Below are positions 1-12,300 of a DNA stretch of 64,000 bases, piece after piece. Numbering within the stretch: the first letter of the stretch is position 1; every line of letters begins with the position of its first letter. The position numbers were made by a program, and so were the translations under genes. Under the pieces are notes generated by a model. That model searched no databases. It saw only the letters and a list, made by a program, of their open reading frames with translations, and had not been told where the DNA came from. The DNA comes from Cymodocea nodosa (Eukaryota; Streptophyta; Magnoliopsida; Alismatales; Cymodoceaceae): NCBI GenBank assembly GCA_036874045.1, contig CM072335.1:7956001-8020000 (forward strand), written 5' to 3'.

Positions 1-2815
1 TGCAAAGAAGGGTGCTGCCTGGCTTAATTGAATTCCTCCTTCACACCCCTTTTCACCAAATTGAATGAGAAGTCCAAGGTGTTCAAATCTTTCTAGTGAC
101 AAAACCTACAAAAAAATTATTCTTGAGAATCAAACACAAGTTAAAGCATTCATATGTTAAAAATCTAAAATAAAAATTGGAAAGAGAGAGAACATTCATG
201 GAAGACAAACATCTGAATTGTCCATGGTGGAAATATCAGTTTTAATATTATAAATTTATAATAATTCACAAAGTGGAATAATATAGTTTTTGTTGGACTT
301 ATTAATTAAGTGTTGTTAGGCTTAATTAGGCTCATGTAATCTTAAATCTTAATTATATTTTGCCCATGGTAAGTCCTTAAAACACTTAATTAATAAGTGC
401 TAAATATTTAAAAGGAAATTCCAAAGTTAGAAGTCATGATGAGAAAATTGTGTTGTGCATGGACAATGGTACTCAATGTTAAAACCCACATCGTTGAGTA
501 TGCACAATAGCCTTATTGCCTAAGAGCTCTAAAACAATTGTTCTCAAGAGTTTAAGGTGGGCATGGATAACCAAACTTGAGATTGAGCTTCAGGAAATGG
601 TCCCTGATCTCCAATTAAATTTTTCATAAAATTACATTGATTAATTGTGATTAACTAAGATAAAACTTAACTAACCTGTAATTTACCTGGTCTTAGTCAA
701 CAAGTATCCCCTTAATTCTCTCCAAATGGGGTTGTAAATGGAGTCAGCATTGGTATCAATGGACATTGAGGGTGCTTAGTGGTCATCAAGGGGTAGTGTT
801 AGTGCCCTTTCACTACCGATCTCCTCTTCTTTTGTCCACCATCCCTTCTCCTATGGCATCTCTACACACATGTCTCTCACTTCCAGCAAGGATTCCCTAT
901 GCTCCTCCAATTAACTGACAACTGAGGTGTGATAGATGTGCAGTACAAGTCTCAATACATGCTCAAACCATTTGGATGGCAAGTCACTGATTTCTCTAAG
1001 ACAAAGTCCATTTGATGCCCAAACTGTTTAGTTCTAAGCATTTTTTTCCCAACAGTTTTAATTTATAATTTAATGGAATAGTAATAGAAATTTTTATGAG
1101 ATTATTAAGCTATAAACTCAGACCCTCGAGTATCTGAAAGAAAAAGGTAAAACTTCTTGCTTCCCAAGTTAAACCTCCAAATAGTTTATAGAGATATAGC
1201 TTTCAAGGTAGTGCTTGGGTATCAAAGACTATGTGCACCATAATATTGTGTGCCTAGGCATGATCCAGGAATTCACATCTGCTTTAGTTTTTTTCTACTT
1301 CAATTTGAGAATATAATGTATGCTAAGCATAATCTCTACTCTGAAAACTTTATGCATAAAATGGTTTTATACATTAACAGTAAAACAAATGCAAATCAAT
1401 CATACAGTACCTACAACAGGAAACCCATACACTGCAATAATAAATGAAATGGCTTCTATAGTAGTTGTAGTTGCAACTTATTATCAGAAATGAAAACAAA
1501 AGATGAAAGTAAATATAAAGATAGTTACCAACCAGAGAATCATCACCCTCACCCTCCACAGATTCTGCCAAAAGGCTAAGCATGTTAGCCATATGCTTCT
1601 GTAAATATGACAATTGATGAGCTTCTTCATCAGCTTGTGATGGCATGGAACGACGACTATTGGTTCGTACAAGCTGTGTAATTGCATATCAAATTTCAGA
1701 TGCTGAAGAATAAAACTGAATTATGCAATTGCATAATAAGAGGATTATATGATGCTGCATGATTTTGAATATAAATGCACAACAAATTAGGCAGAAGAAT
1801 CTCAAAAAGATCTTTCTCACCACTACAAATTTAGTTTAATCGTTTATGTTGAATCAAGAAGCTTACCCACCAGTTCGATGGTTATGCTAATTTGAAAAGA
1901 GGGAGAGTTTAGGGCGCCCCTAAAAGGTACTTAAATTTTGTTAAATACCAAAATCTTTAAATCTACTATAACAAGAAGTTAGTTATTTTATTTACAACGA
2001 AGACAATGAATGCCATAGAATTCCCCGAAAAGAAAATATTTCTCGGGTCAAATACCCACTTGACTATGTGGGGAACAAGAGCATGACGCTCAGGATAAAA
2101 AGAAACCGCCATGGAAAGCACACGCAATATACTTAAATGACAAAATCAGAAACACTTTAAATGTAAGCACACTGCGACTGTACGTTTATAACATGGATTG
2201 TCGTTCATTGTCCGGCAACAACTACAGAATTCGCATGGTCAAGGCACGATCCCACCAAAATTCCATTTCAATCAAACAAAACCCTCAGATAAAAAACTGA
2301 AACCAGCAAACCTGCAGGGGCGAGAGTGCTGATAAGTACCCATCGAACGCCGAGGTGGACGGCCACACATCGGTGACGGCAATGGAATCCTTGTGAGTCC
2401 TAGGCAGCAACCTCTTGTAAGTCTGTATATAAAGAAAGAGAATCAGGTCACACACATCCGCGGTGGCCTCGGTCATCATGCCGTCCCCCACATTGACAGA
2501 CGCGAGAGTATCAATCACGAGGGCAGCCTGGTCGATGGGGATCTGGAGCACATCAGCGAGGACCGGGGCATCGATGCGGTGGGAATGGGAGAGGAGCTTC
2601 TGCTTAACGGAGTCAAGGATTAGGGTTCCATCGGTGAAGATGAGCTTAGGAATGGGGAGGAGCCCGTGCTCGAAGGACTCCCGGCGGGGGTGGAGGAGAA
2701 AGGGAGGTGTGGATGAGGAGGACGTGGGGAAGGCCGGTGATGGCTGAACGGCGGCGTCTGTGGTCGGGGTGGAGGTCGATGGCTCCATGTGGTCCTCGTT
2801 CATCATCCCCCTCAT
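1..2815 (-). CDS. TBCCD1: TBCC-domain protein (TBCCD1-like), exons 1-3, partial
   Basis: Left-edge gene, N-terminal part only. Exon 1 is 2312-2815 (168 codons). It has a Ser/Thr/Pro-rich start, then LHPRRESFEHGLLPIPKL, and ends at SALSPLQ before a CAG|GT donor. Exon 2 is 1533-1673 (47 codons, LVRTNSRR to EGEGDDSL). Exon 3 is 1-105 (35 codons), contains FEHLGLLIQFG and SQAAPFFA, and runs off the window. All three join in phase 0 with AG acceptors (TACAG, TTGTAG) and no stop. From memory of the family, this matches the N-terminus of plant TBCC domain-containing proteins (cofactor-C/C-CAP fold, linked to tubulin and centrosome or cell-division-site organisation). The TBCC domain itself would lie beyond the window. 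The start at 2815 is the most upstream Met; one at 2806, 2803 or 2788 is also possible. The intact frame inside a TE-rich region argues for a live gene. Exon 2 donor is GTTGGT at 1532; a stronger-looking GTAACT 4 bp further on would break the exon 3 frame. Confidence 0.85.
106..1532 (-). other. intron 2 of the TBCCD1-like gene
   Basis: 1,427 bp of AT-rich sequence between exon 3 and exon 2. Short ORFs in it have no recognisable domain. No TE termini were recognised. Confidence 0.7.
1674..2311 (-). other. intron 1 of the TBCCD1-like gene
   Basis: 638 bp, bounded by GT (2311-2310) and AG (1675-1674) on the minus strand. No coding content seen. Confidence 0.75.
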
Positions 2816-3995
2816 TCTCTACGTTCTTCTGCCCTTTCCGTCACGCTCTTAATCTTCTTCTCCTGGATGCGAGATGGTGCGGTAGTTGCGGTAGGGATTG
2901 GAGAAGGTGGATCTTACGGTTGGGCAAGGGAAGGCAGCGGCGGAGCAGGAAGGAGTGTCTGAGCGGAGAATGTGGTCTGGTGGCCAAGCGAAGGTGCCTT
3001 TCGACGACTTTTCAAAAAAAAAAAAAAAAAAGGGGGGCCTTTGGACGGTGGAGGTGCGACTGCACGTGAGGAGGGAGCTGCGTGGAAAGAACGTTTCTTT
3101 TTTTTTTCCCTTTCCTAATTGTTGATTTTATGAGTATTTAATTACCACGATATCATGGAGTCAAAATAAAGAAAGATTAATGAGCCGCATGGTCAGAAGT
3201 GAGTCCAAATTTTTTTTTGACGACGTATAAATTTTGAAGAGTTACATAAGATCAAACACGTAAGAGTAGTAGTCATCAGTCATCAAGTTTACTTGTAGAT
3301 TTTAGAAGTGAGTTCAAAGTTACGTGAGAAGTAGCCTTCTTCTTTTTTTTAATTTGAATTTAATATTGTCTTTCTTTAAATATCAATTAATTATGATTGG
3401 TTAAACCAAATGAGTAGTTTAACTTGATATTTAATGTTCAAGAAAAATAGTGCCGCAAGATAACAACATAGTACCGTACACTGCTACTGCCGTGAAATCA
3501 AAACAATTTATCTATTGTAATCATCAGACTCATCGTACGATTATTGCGGCTTGAAAAAATTCCATTAACCATAATTTCCAGGATAGAAAGGAGAGTACAC
3601 CGGGTGTTGCAATTACAAAATACAAAAGTAAATATCCGCTATGTCAGTAGATTATCCTTTTATGCAACTTCTTCGTATACATTTCGAACCAGTAATAAAA
3701 AAAATTTAATCATTCATCTTGTTCTCGCTGTGTATACAATATTTTAAATAAAACACTAATTTCATCCTTTGTATCAATTCTATCTTAAAAAGAAAATAAA
3801 ATAAAAGGACGTTGGCTATTTTTCTTTTATTTCTTACACTGGAAGTAGTACCTTGAGAATCATAGAATATTTCATTGAACTTGACAACACCATGGTACCT
3901 TGAATTTTAAACTACTTACGTGTACTTTCATTTTTGATCATCAGAGGGTTACTTCAAATTTAATGCACATTTAAGTGATAAGTAACCATGTTAAC
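2816..3995. other. upstream/promoter-side region of the TBCCD1-like gene
   Basis: The first ~300 bp next to the start codon are GC-richer than anything else nearby, as expected for the 5' UTR and promoter of a minus-strand gene. They include an 18-A run (about 3016-3033) followed by a G run, and a T run near 3097-3107. Beyond 3130 the sequence returns to featureless AT-rich DNA. Plus-strand ORFs here (for example 2707-3069) are antisense shadows of exon 1 and its leader. No defined promoter element is claimed. Confidence 0.4.
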
Positions 3996-4321
3996 TTGGA
4001 TTGAGGTTTTTATCAGGGTGAACTATGGAAGATATTTAAAGTAAATTTAATACAATAATAGAAGAACCAATGGAAGATGTTGGTGGAAGAGGGAGGAGCG
4101 GAGAAATGTTGAAAACCTTATCTTCTATTTCACTGTCTCAATTTAAAATTTATTATAACATATATATACCTGTGGAAAAGAAATACAGTCATTTGATCAA
4201 ATACCAAGGCTCATCTCCACTGTCCATGACTAACCAGGTACCAAGACCAATTGAACTTAATACTCTCCCTCGAGTTGGAGTGGCATATATGTCATCTAAG
4301 TCCAACTTGCTTGCAAGAAAT

Positions 4322-4904
4322 TAGAAACGACTACAAAATATGAGTTTAGTGAAAATATCGATAATTTGTTTCCCTATAGGAACATATTACATTTCAATAA
4401 TACGTTTCTAAATGTTCTCCCTAACGAAATGACAGTCTATGTTGAAATGTTTCGTTCTTTGATGAAATACCAGATTTTTTGCAATATGTTCTACTACCTT
4501 ATTGTCCCCATGACACTTGTTGGTCCTTGTAATACAATTCCTATATTAGTTAAAATATTTCTTAACCATATAACTTCACTTTTACAATCATAAATTGTGC
4601 AAAATTCTAATTCATCCAATGATTTTGAAATAATCCCTTGTTTCTTTGCTTTCCATGCAATTGAAGACTTACCAAGAAAAACCATATAACAACTAATGGA
4701 TTTATTTGAAAATGAACAATTTCCAAAATCAACATCACAATATGCCTTTAAACTAAGATCATTTTCACAGAAAAATGTTAAACCTTTACCTAGATCCATT
4801 TTGAGATAACTGATCACTTGAAGAGCACTGTAATGTTGTTGATATGGCTTGGCCAAAAAATGATTAAGGTGGTTCCTAGCAAATGTTATATCAAGCCTTG
4901 TCAC
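4322..4904 (-). pseudogene. copia RNase H domain (pol C-terminus)
   Basis: The minus frame shows copia RNase H landmarks: a CDVDFGNC segment (family form D-A-D-W-A-G-C), FLGKSSIAWKAKKQ, WLRNIL and, past a nonsense codon near 4494, AKNLVFHQRTKHFNIDCHF and IIDIFTKL, which is the usual end of copia pol. Several in-frame stops are visible, so it cannot make a full product. Confidence 0.85.
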
Positions 4905-4969
4905 AGTAGGATAATTTAGTTACCTATCAGTTTCTTATATTTAGTTGAATCTTCAAGAAGAAACTCAAG

Positions 4970-5380
4970 TTATAAATGTTGATCAATTGGAATATGTGTT
5001 GGTTTGCTTCTCAATAAACTAGTTTCTTCAATTAGATCTAAGGTATACTTTCTCTGTGAAATATTAACTCCTATGTTTGAAGTAGCAACTTTTAATCCTA
5101 GAAAATATCTTAATTTTCCTAAATCATTAATTGTCAATCTTGTATTCAAAAAATCTTTTAATTTTTGGATTTCCTTCATGTAATCAATTGCAATTAAAAT
5201 GTCATCTACATAAATGAACACAATAACATGTGCAAACTTGTTTTTCAAAGTAAACAGAGAATAATCAAACTTACTTTAACTATAGTCAGCATCTATGATA
5301 GCTTTTGAAATAATATTAAACCAATTTCTTCCTACTTGCTTAAGTCCATATATGGATTTTCTTAGAGACCCAAATACTTG
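4970..5380 (-). pseudogene. copia reverse transcriptase, C-terminal half
   Basis: Contains the copia RT active-site motif YVDDILIA (Y-V-D-D), followed by KDFLNTRLTINDLGKLRYFLGL. Upstream, in other frames, lies SLRKSIYGLKQ-like sequence. The N-terminal half of RT (the TWxLVxLP and VFKIK-type region) is absent: upstream sequence jumps to a hinge-like stretch and then integrase. A ~48-bp inverted copy of element LTR sequence marks the gap (see 5381-5430). Confidence 0.8.
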
Positions 5381-5430
5381 GTTAGGCATGGACGATGGAG
5401 ATGAGCCTTGGTATTTGATCAAATGGTTGT
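5381..5430. repeat. inverted copy of copia LTR sequence at a pol deletion
   Basis: About 48 bp here (containing GAGATGAGCCTTGGTATTTG) match the reverse complement of 4192-4241 with a handful of mismatches. The 4192-4241 copy lies just beyond the putative polypurine tract, so it is probably LTR. The copy at 5381 is in opposite orientation within pol, exactly where the N-terminal half of RT is missing. Confidence 0.6.
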
Positions 5431-6768
5431 AATTTCTTTTCTACATTGCAAATGTAATCTTTATAATAACTAAGAGGTTTCTTAACTCTAATTAACCTTT
5501 TGAGTTGTCTATCACCATCCATGATATTTTGACCTTGACTATTTTCTAGAATAACTTCTTGTTCTTCCAAATGTGTATCAATACTTCCATTGCTATTAAC
5601 TTCATTATTAAGTTCATTTTCATTTTCTTCAATAACCGAGACATCTTGAATGTTGCCATTATTCTTGGAATTTTCACTAGATTCATTTATTTGACTCCAT
5701 GAATTCTTATCTAAGATGGCAATGACATCTTGTGAGGATTCAAGCCAAACTTCTTTAATATTTTCTTTATTATTTAAGTAAGGAAATATATGTTCTTCAA
5801 ATTTTACATCCCTACTAATAATAAATTTCCTAAGTCTAATGTTATATAACAAAAATCCTTTTTGACCTAATGAATAACCTAGAAAAACATATTTGTTACC
5901 TCTCTCATCAAACTTCTTTTTTAACCCTAAATTTGTGGCATAAACCAAGCATCCAAAAGCTTTTAATTGTTGATAATTTATTTTTTTCCATATAAGATGT
6001 TGTAAGGGCTTTTATTTTGGAGTGGTGGGTTGGCATACGATTTATTAAAAAAATTGTAGTCCTAATACATTGTTCCCAAAATTTCAAAGAGACCCTAGAT
6101 CTAAATTTTAATGACCTAGCAATGTTTAAAATATATCTATGCTTCCTTTCACCACAACATGTTGTGTTGTATAAGGACAAGTATGAAAATGCGTGATACC
6201 TAGGTCACCAAGAACATTTTTAACATCATTGTTCATAAACTCTGTACCATTATCTATTCTAATACCTTTAACCCTAGTATGAAATTGATTTTCAATAAAA
6301 TTGAAAAAATACTTTAGATGATGGAATACCTTAGATTTGCTTTTCATGAAGAAAAATCATGTATACCTGTTGAAGTTATCAATTATGGTCAACAAGTAGT
6401 GAGCATCAAAAGGCCCCCAAACATCAAGATGCATTAGTTGAAATTTAAACTTACTACTAGATGTACTTTTAGGAAAGGGTTTTCTACAAAGTTTCCCAAG
6501 GGTACATGACTCACAACTTTCAATAGAAGAAAATAAACTATCAACGAAATTTTTCAAAATGTTTATTTTCCTAACTAAAGGGTGTCTTAACCTACAATGT
6601 CATATTTCATTGAAAACAACAAAAACTTGATTAACCACACTACTATTATGTTTTTCTATGTCATATTTCATTGAAAACAACAAAAACTTGATTAACCGCA
6701 CTACTATTATGTTTTTCTCCCAAGTTTAGTATATATAGATCCCCTTGTCTATTAGCTTAACCAATTAT
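5382..6768 (-). pseudogene. copia integrase region
   Basis: Minus-strand fragments give: the pre-integrase segment (about 6768-6660, ANRQGDLYIL); CESCTLGKLCRKPF, the second half of the HHCC finger; HLDVWGPFDAHYLLTIIDNFNRYT, with the first catalytic Asp; GIRIDNGTEFMNNDV, with the second; and FWEQCIRTTIFLINRMPT of the C-terminal core. The 5382-5948 part encodes the VFLGYSLGQKGFLLYN box and an acidic linker towards RT. Frameshifts separate the blocks. A 61-bp tandem duplication at 6600-6721 adds further damage. Confidence 0.8.
6600..6721. repeat. 61-bp tandem duplication in copia pol
   Basis: Two direct copies start at 6600 and 6661 and differ at only about three positions. The unit length is not a multiple of three, so it shifts the copia frame. 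Confidence 0.9.
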
Positions 6769-6773
6769 ATAGA

Positions 6774-8546
6774 TGATATTTGTGCATATTTTTATATGAT
6801 AATTCATGCATTCTATGTCTTGAAACTCAAGTTATATGCACTTATACAAGAAAATACATGTTAATCACATTTTTATGACATTTCATGAATATGTGCAAAA
6901 ATGCACCTCTTTAATGCAATTTTCACGAAACATACTAAATGTTCATATACTTGAATGTATGATTTAATAATTCTTAGGCCAAGAAAGAGATTTTAAAGGT
7001 CATCAAGATATTGAAATAATTTGATATGGCCACATATATTTTATACACTATGGTTATGAACTTGTGGACATTAAATGCAATAATGTGACATTGGTTATGA
7101 ATAATTTTAAATACATGTTACTAATTGATGCATTCATGGATGAACTTACATTTCACATTTGTAAACATGTTAAAATGAATGTTACATACCTTAGAAATAA
7201 ATATATTTCAAGTTCATAACTAGAGTTATTTTTGGCATGTATTATTAACATTACATGCATGACTTAAATGGATTTGATTATAGGTGAATGAGGGCCCTTA
7301 GATCAAGCCTTGGATCATAAATCTTTGATGATCTAAATCTCTATAAATAGGCCTTGTATCCCACAAGTTCAGCCCTCTCTCCAACTCCAAAATTCGGAAT
7401 CCCCCTTGGTGCTCCAAGCAAGGAGGTGAAGGAGTTCCACTCATGGTGATTTCTCTTCCAAACGACTCTTGGAGGTAGGTCTCTCCCTTTCCTTGTTCTC
7501 TCCACTTCCTTCTTCGGTGTTCTTCTCCATTAGGGAGGTTGAATTACTGTTGCAATTACTCCTTGAGGAGTTGAATCCGTGGAGGAGAGAAGCCTTGGAG
7601 AAGACAAGTTGAGGTGTAGTGAAGTATCTTCAAGAGTACACTCTCTTGTTCTACACGTTGCTACATTCCTTTCGACGTTGGACCTCCAATCTGTGGAAGG
7701 AACAAGCTACATTAGGCGTGGAGAATTGGTGGAGAAGGTAGACATCTTTGGTGGCTGAAGCAAGGAGGTGACGTCCCTTATGGCAAGATCATTGGAGATG
7801 TGAGCTTAAGGTGAGGAGATGAACTACGAGTTGAGATGAAGTTGTTTGTATTTCCTGTTTTGATGTTGTATGTTTGTTAATTGTTGTTGTTTGTGTTGTC
7901 CACGTGTTTCCCCTTATTGTAATGTTGAATTCTTGTGTTAGTTTCAATGAATTTCAATTCTAAGTTTAGTTTGAGTTTTTGCCTCTTATGTGTTTGATTT
8001 TATGTGTCCTTGTGTGAATTCTTCTCAACTGTTTGTTCCTCTAACTCTACAATAGTTTAGACATTTTTTTACTTGACTCTAACCTCCTGATTTACTTGGT
8101 TTTGATTGTATAAAGCTTGTACTTATTAGATTAGAGCATACATGGATGTAGATGTATGGTTATAAGTCCATGTATGCTAGTTTTATAGTAGAATTAGTAG
8201 TTTGATGTAGTGTAATTTTATTTTCTATGTTTGTAGTGTAATAATTATTATGTGATGTTTTCTCTTAAGTGATGGATAGAGAGGGACATGAATGAGGTTT
8301 CTCGTTATTGATTCAACTCTATATAAAGTCATTTCTAACATTCACATGATTGTTAAGGCAAACATGTGATGAGAATGCATTTACACAAGGCATATCTATA
8401 AACTCTAGTGAATTTTATGTTTAATTGTTGATCCCTATGGACTCGACCCGTTCTTGCATGCTTTCTATAATTGACTATGTGTGCTTGCGGTTATAAATAT
8501 TAAAACTCGGTTGTGTGTTAATTTCATAATATATAAACTCCGAACA
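6774..8546 (+). repeat. 5' LTR of gypsy element B
   Basis: The end is well placed because the primer site follows six bases after CGAACA, the same spacing style as the family-A element at 37.8 kb. The start is set between 6774 (TGATATTTG) and 6781 (TGTGCATAT), because copia coding similarity runs to about 6768. A TATA-like TATAAATA lies at 7342-7349. No second copy exists in the window to confirm the limits. Confidence 0.6.
7342..7349 (+). promoter_or_regulatory. TATA box of the LTR B promoter
   Basis: TATAAATA in a CTATAAATAGG context, about 570 bp into the LTR, followed by CT-rich transcribed-leader-like sequence. Typical for a plant pol II promoter in the U3/R region. Inferred from sequence only. 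Confidence 0.55.
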
Positions 8547-8552
8547 AGTTTT

Positions 8553-8570
8553 TGGTGCCATTGCCAGGGA
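8553..8570 (+). promoter_or_regulatory. primer-binding site (tRNA-Asp type), CpG-decayed
   Basis: TGGTGCCATTGCCAGGGA. It equals the intact primer site at 39632-39649 except at three positions, each of which turns a CpG into TG or CA. It sits six bases after the LTR end. Confidence 0.85.
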
Positions 8571-9398
8571 TTGTGCCAATTTTCTATTTGAAATTTTCTA
8601 GAGTTTTTTATATGTTTCTTCTTTTGGAATTCTGATTTCAAAGTGTTTTGATGTAATAATGGTGTATTAGTATGTCTTAATGCTTTGATTTCATGAATAT
8701 AATGTCATATGCTTTATTTGATTTAAGTTTCTTATGGCATTTGTGGACTACATGTTAGTAGCAGAATTTTCAGAGTTCTAAATTTTTCATCTCTATTCCA
8801 CGTGATTTTGCTACCAAAGAGCTTTTCAATGTAATGAGTTTATATTTTTCTATGAAAGAAGGTTTTATTAGCTTTCAAGATTGTGTTTAAACACTAGAAT
8901 TGGATTTTTAGAGATTTTTGTATGAATTTTTGACATTCAGGTTGTTCACAGATTACAGAACAGGTTTTTCAAAAGAATTTTTGAGGTATTGTTGATTCTG
9001 TTGTGATTGGAGTTTATGAAACGTTGATTTGATATTTTTACTTGAAAGTATGGAAGTTAAGATACAGGGTATGATGCAAAGTAGTTTCCAGAATTTTGTT
9101 AGTTACATGCTCTTTATTTGGAAGTGCTTGCATAACCACTGCACATTTTTTTTAGTAGATATTTTTGTTGAAATCCTTGATGAATTAGCTTTCCAAGTCA
9201 TATTTGCATGCTCAATTCTGATGTGTATACATTTCTGAGTGAATTTTTTAGTACTGTTATGCTTAAACTGCAATAGTGAGTGATGCAATTGAAATGATTG
9301 TAGTTATTTTATTATGTGCAGATTATTAATTGCTCTTAATTGAAGATCTTAATAAAGCACCCTGTAGGTTAGCCTAAGATTAAGATTTTGATCTGATT
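8571..9398 (+). other. non-coding leader of element B
   Basis: About 830 bp of T-rich sequence between the primer site and the first ORF. No capsid (gag) coding similarity is visible in any frame. The ORFs at 9029-9238 (+) and 9103-9288 (-) show no domain. Confidence 0.6.
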
Positions 9399-12300
9399 AT
9401 GGATAGTAATTTCAATTACCATAGTTCATATGATGCTTCATTTATGGTATTTTGTGCTAAATGTGGTTTAAATGATCATATTCTTGAGGATTGTCCTTTT
9501 TATATGTTAGATGATGATTTTAAAGTGTATAAGCATCCTGATTTATCCATATCAGAAAATGAGAATTTGAACTTTAATGTACAAGCATTGCATGCTAAAT
9601 TTCCTGCTAATAATGTTGCCAATGCCAATTTTTATGATGTTATTACTATTGATGATGATAATGATGGTTATGGTGCTAATGTTGAGCTCAATAGAGCTAT
9701 TGAAGAGGCTGAATTAGCTTTTCTAAACTTAGAGTTAGCAAGATGCTCTAATGAACGCCTTAAGCCTAAAGCCCAAGTGGATGCCTTTGCAACTCTAAGA
9801 AGTGGTAAAGAGTGTATAAGTTCTAAGGTTGTTATAGAGCCATCTTCTAATTCTATTAGCGATCCTAAGCTAGTGGTGATAGAGGATAAAGGTAAAGAGG
9901 TCTTAGATGATATGTCTAGTCCCTTAGACAATGTAACTCCATTTCCCCAAAGGCTTAAGTATACTAGCAATAACCATATAGAAGGAGGTATTAAAGAAAT
10001 TTTTGAGCAAGTGAAGATTAACATTCCACTATTAGATGCAATCCAACAAATTCCCTCCTATGCAAAATTTCTAAAAGAATTATGTACAAGGAAAAGGTCT
10101 AGGAAATTGCCTAAGAAAGTATATTTAGTTGAAGTTATGAGTTCTTATTTTTCTGATAGCATTCCTAGAAAATATGGAGATCCTGGTACACCAACTATTT
10201 CTTGTACAATAGGAAACAAGTATTTTGACAAGGCCTTAATAGACTTAGGAGCTGGGGTTAATGTCATGTCTTCTAGTGTTTATGTGGACTTAGGATTGGA
10301 TGGATTAAAGTCAACTAGCATTTTTATCCAATTAGCTGATAGGTCCATAAGAACCCCCTTAGGCATAATAGAAAATCTATTAATTAAAATTAAAGACTTT
10401 ATCTACCCTACAGATTTTATAGTTTTAGAAAATCAACCATCACATAGAAAGAAAGATTTTGTCCCTTTGATTTTAGGATGACCATTTTTAGCAACATTTG
10501 ATGCTGTGATAGGTTGTAGAGATGGATCATTACATATTTCATATGGTGACTCTAGGGTAGAGTTGAACATTTTTAGTTCCGAGTCTAGTTCCTCAAATGA
10601 TGGAGTAAGTGTAAATTTAATAGAGATTTTAGATGATAATATTTTAGATGAAGACTCTACATTAGATGACATTGTAGACAATTCTTTATTAGTCTTTAGA
10701 TTCTATAGAAGATGTGGTCAGTATAGATAGTATTCACAATGTAGATTTAGTATGGTCTAATGAATCATTAGGAGATAGGCTAGAAAATATTTTGAAATCG
10801 TCAATTATAGAACCACCTGTACTAGAATTAAAACCTCTACCTAAAAATCTTAAATATGTTTATTTAGGAGACAATGAGACTCTCCCTGTTATCATTTTTG
10901 CTGAGTTATCTAGTGATCAGGAGAGGGCTTTATTAGTGGTTCTAAAAAGACATAAGGAGGCCATAGGATGGACCATGGCCGATATTAAAGGATTAAGTCC
11001 TAGTATAACTCAACATAGAATTAAGGTGGACCTTAATATAATTCCTACTAGAGACTTTCAAAGAAGATTAAACCCTGCCATGAAGGAGGTAGTTAAAAAA
11101 GAAATTCTTAAGTGGCTTGACCATGATATCATTTATCCTATTTCTGATAGTCCATGAGTTAGTCCCCTTCATGTAGTACCCAAGAAATCAGGAATAACCG
11201 TAGTTGAAAATAGTCAAAAAGAATTAATACCTACTAGATTGCAAATTGGGTGGCGTGTGTGTGTGGATTATAGGAAGTTGAATGCTGCCACTTGGAAGGA
11301 TCATTTTTCTTTGCCTTTTATAGATCAAATGTTAGAAAGATTAGCAAGGCAAGAATTTTATTGCTTTCTAGATGGTTATTCTGGATACAATCAAATTCTT
11401 GTAGCTCCTAAGGATTAAGAGAAGAGTACATTCACTTGTCCTTTTGGTACGTTTGCATTCAAATGCATGCCGTTTGGTTTATGTAACGCACCAGTAACCT
11501 TTCGAAGATGCATGACAAGTGTCTTCTCTAATATGATTGATAGATTCTTAGAGATCTTCATGGATAATCTTTCAGTCTATGGGGATTCTTTTGATTCTTG
11601 TTTGTCTTACCTGGAGATAGTTTTGATTAGATGCAGGGAGAAATGCTTCGTTCTGAACTGTGAGAAATGTCATTTCATGGTTTAGAAAGGAGTTGTTTTA
11701 GGACATATAGTGTCTAAGAAGGGTTTGGAAGTAGATCAAGCCAAAATAGATGTTATTTTAGGTCTACCATTCCCTCAAAATATTAAGGATGTTAGAGCAT
11801 TCCTTGGGCATGCAGGTTTTTATAGAAGGTTTATTAAATACTTTAGTAAAATTACTCGACCTTTGACGCAGTTGTTGACTAAGGACCATAAATTTGAATT
11901 TACATTAGAATGTAGAAAGGCCTTTGATCAACTTAAGCTTGCATTGTCGTCTGCACCTATTGTCCATCCTCTGCGATGGGATTTGCCTTTTGAGCTGATG
12001 TGTGATGCATCAGATTTTGCATTAGGTGTAGCTTTAGGACAACATATAGATAGCTTGCCTCGGGAAGTTTACTATGCTAGCAAAACTTTAAATTATGCCC
12101 AATTGAACTATATAGTGACGGAGAAAGAATTTCTAGCCGTAGTTTATGCATTAGAGAAATTTAGACCATATTTGCTAGGTTCTCATGTTATAGTATATAT
12201 TGACCATTCTACAATTAAGTATCTTCTTGCTAAGAAGGATACGAAAGCACGTTTTATTAGATGGGTCCTTCTATTGCAAGAATTTGATATAGAGATTATA

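Noticed and set aside
3016-3033. 18-A run as a retroposed poly-A tail
   Set aside because: No target duplication and no retroposed body upstream. It lies in the TBCCD1-like gene's 5' region and is a simple homopolymer.
2393-3125. Several plus-strand ORFs of 75-120 codons
   Set aside because: They overlap exon 1 and the 5' region of the TBCCD1-like gene in antisense and show no domain.
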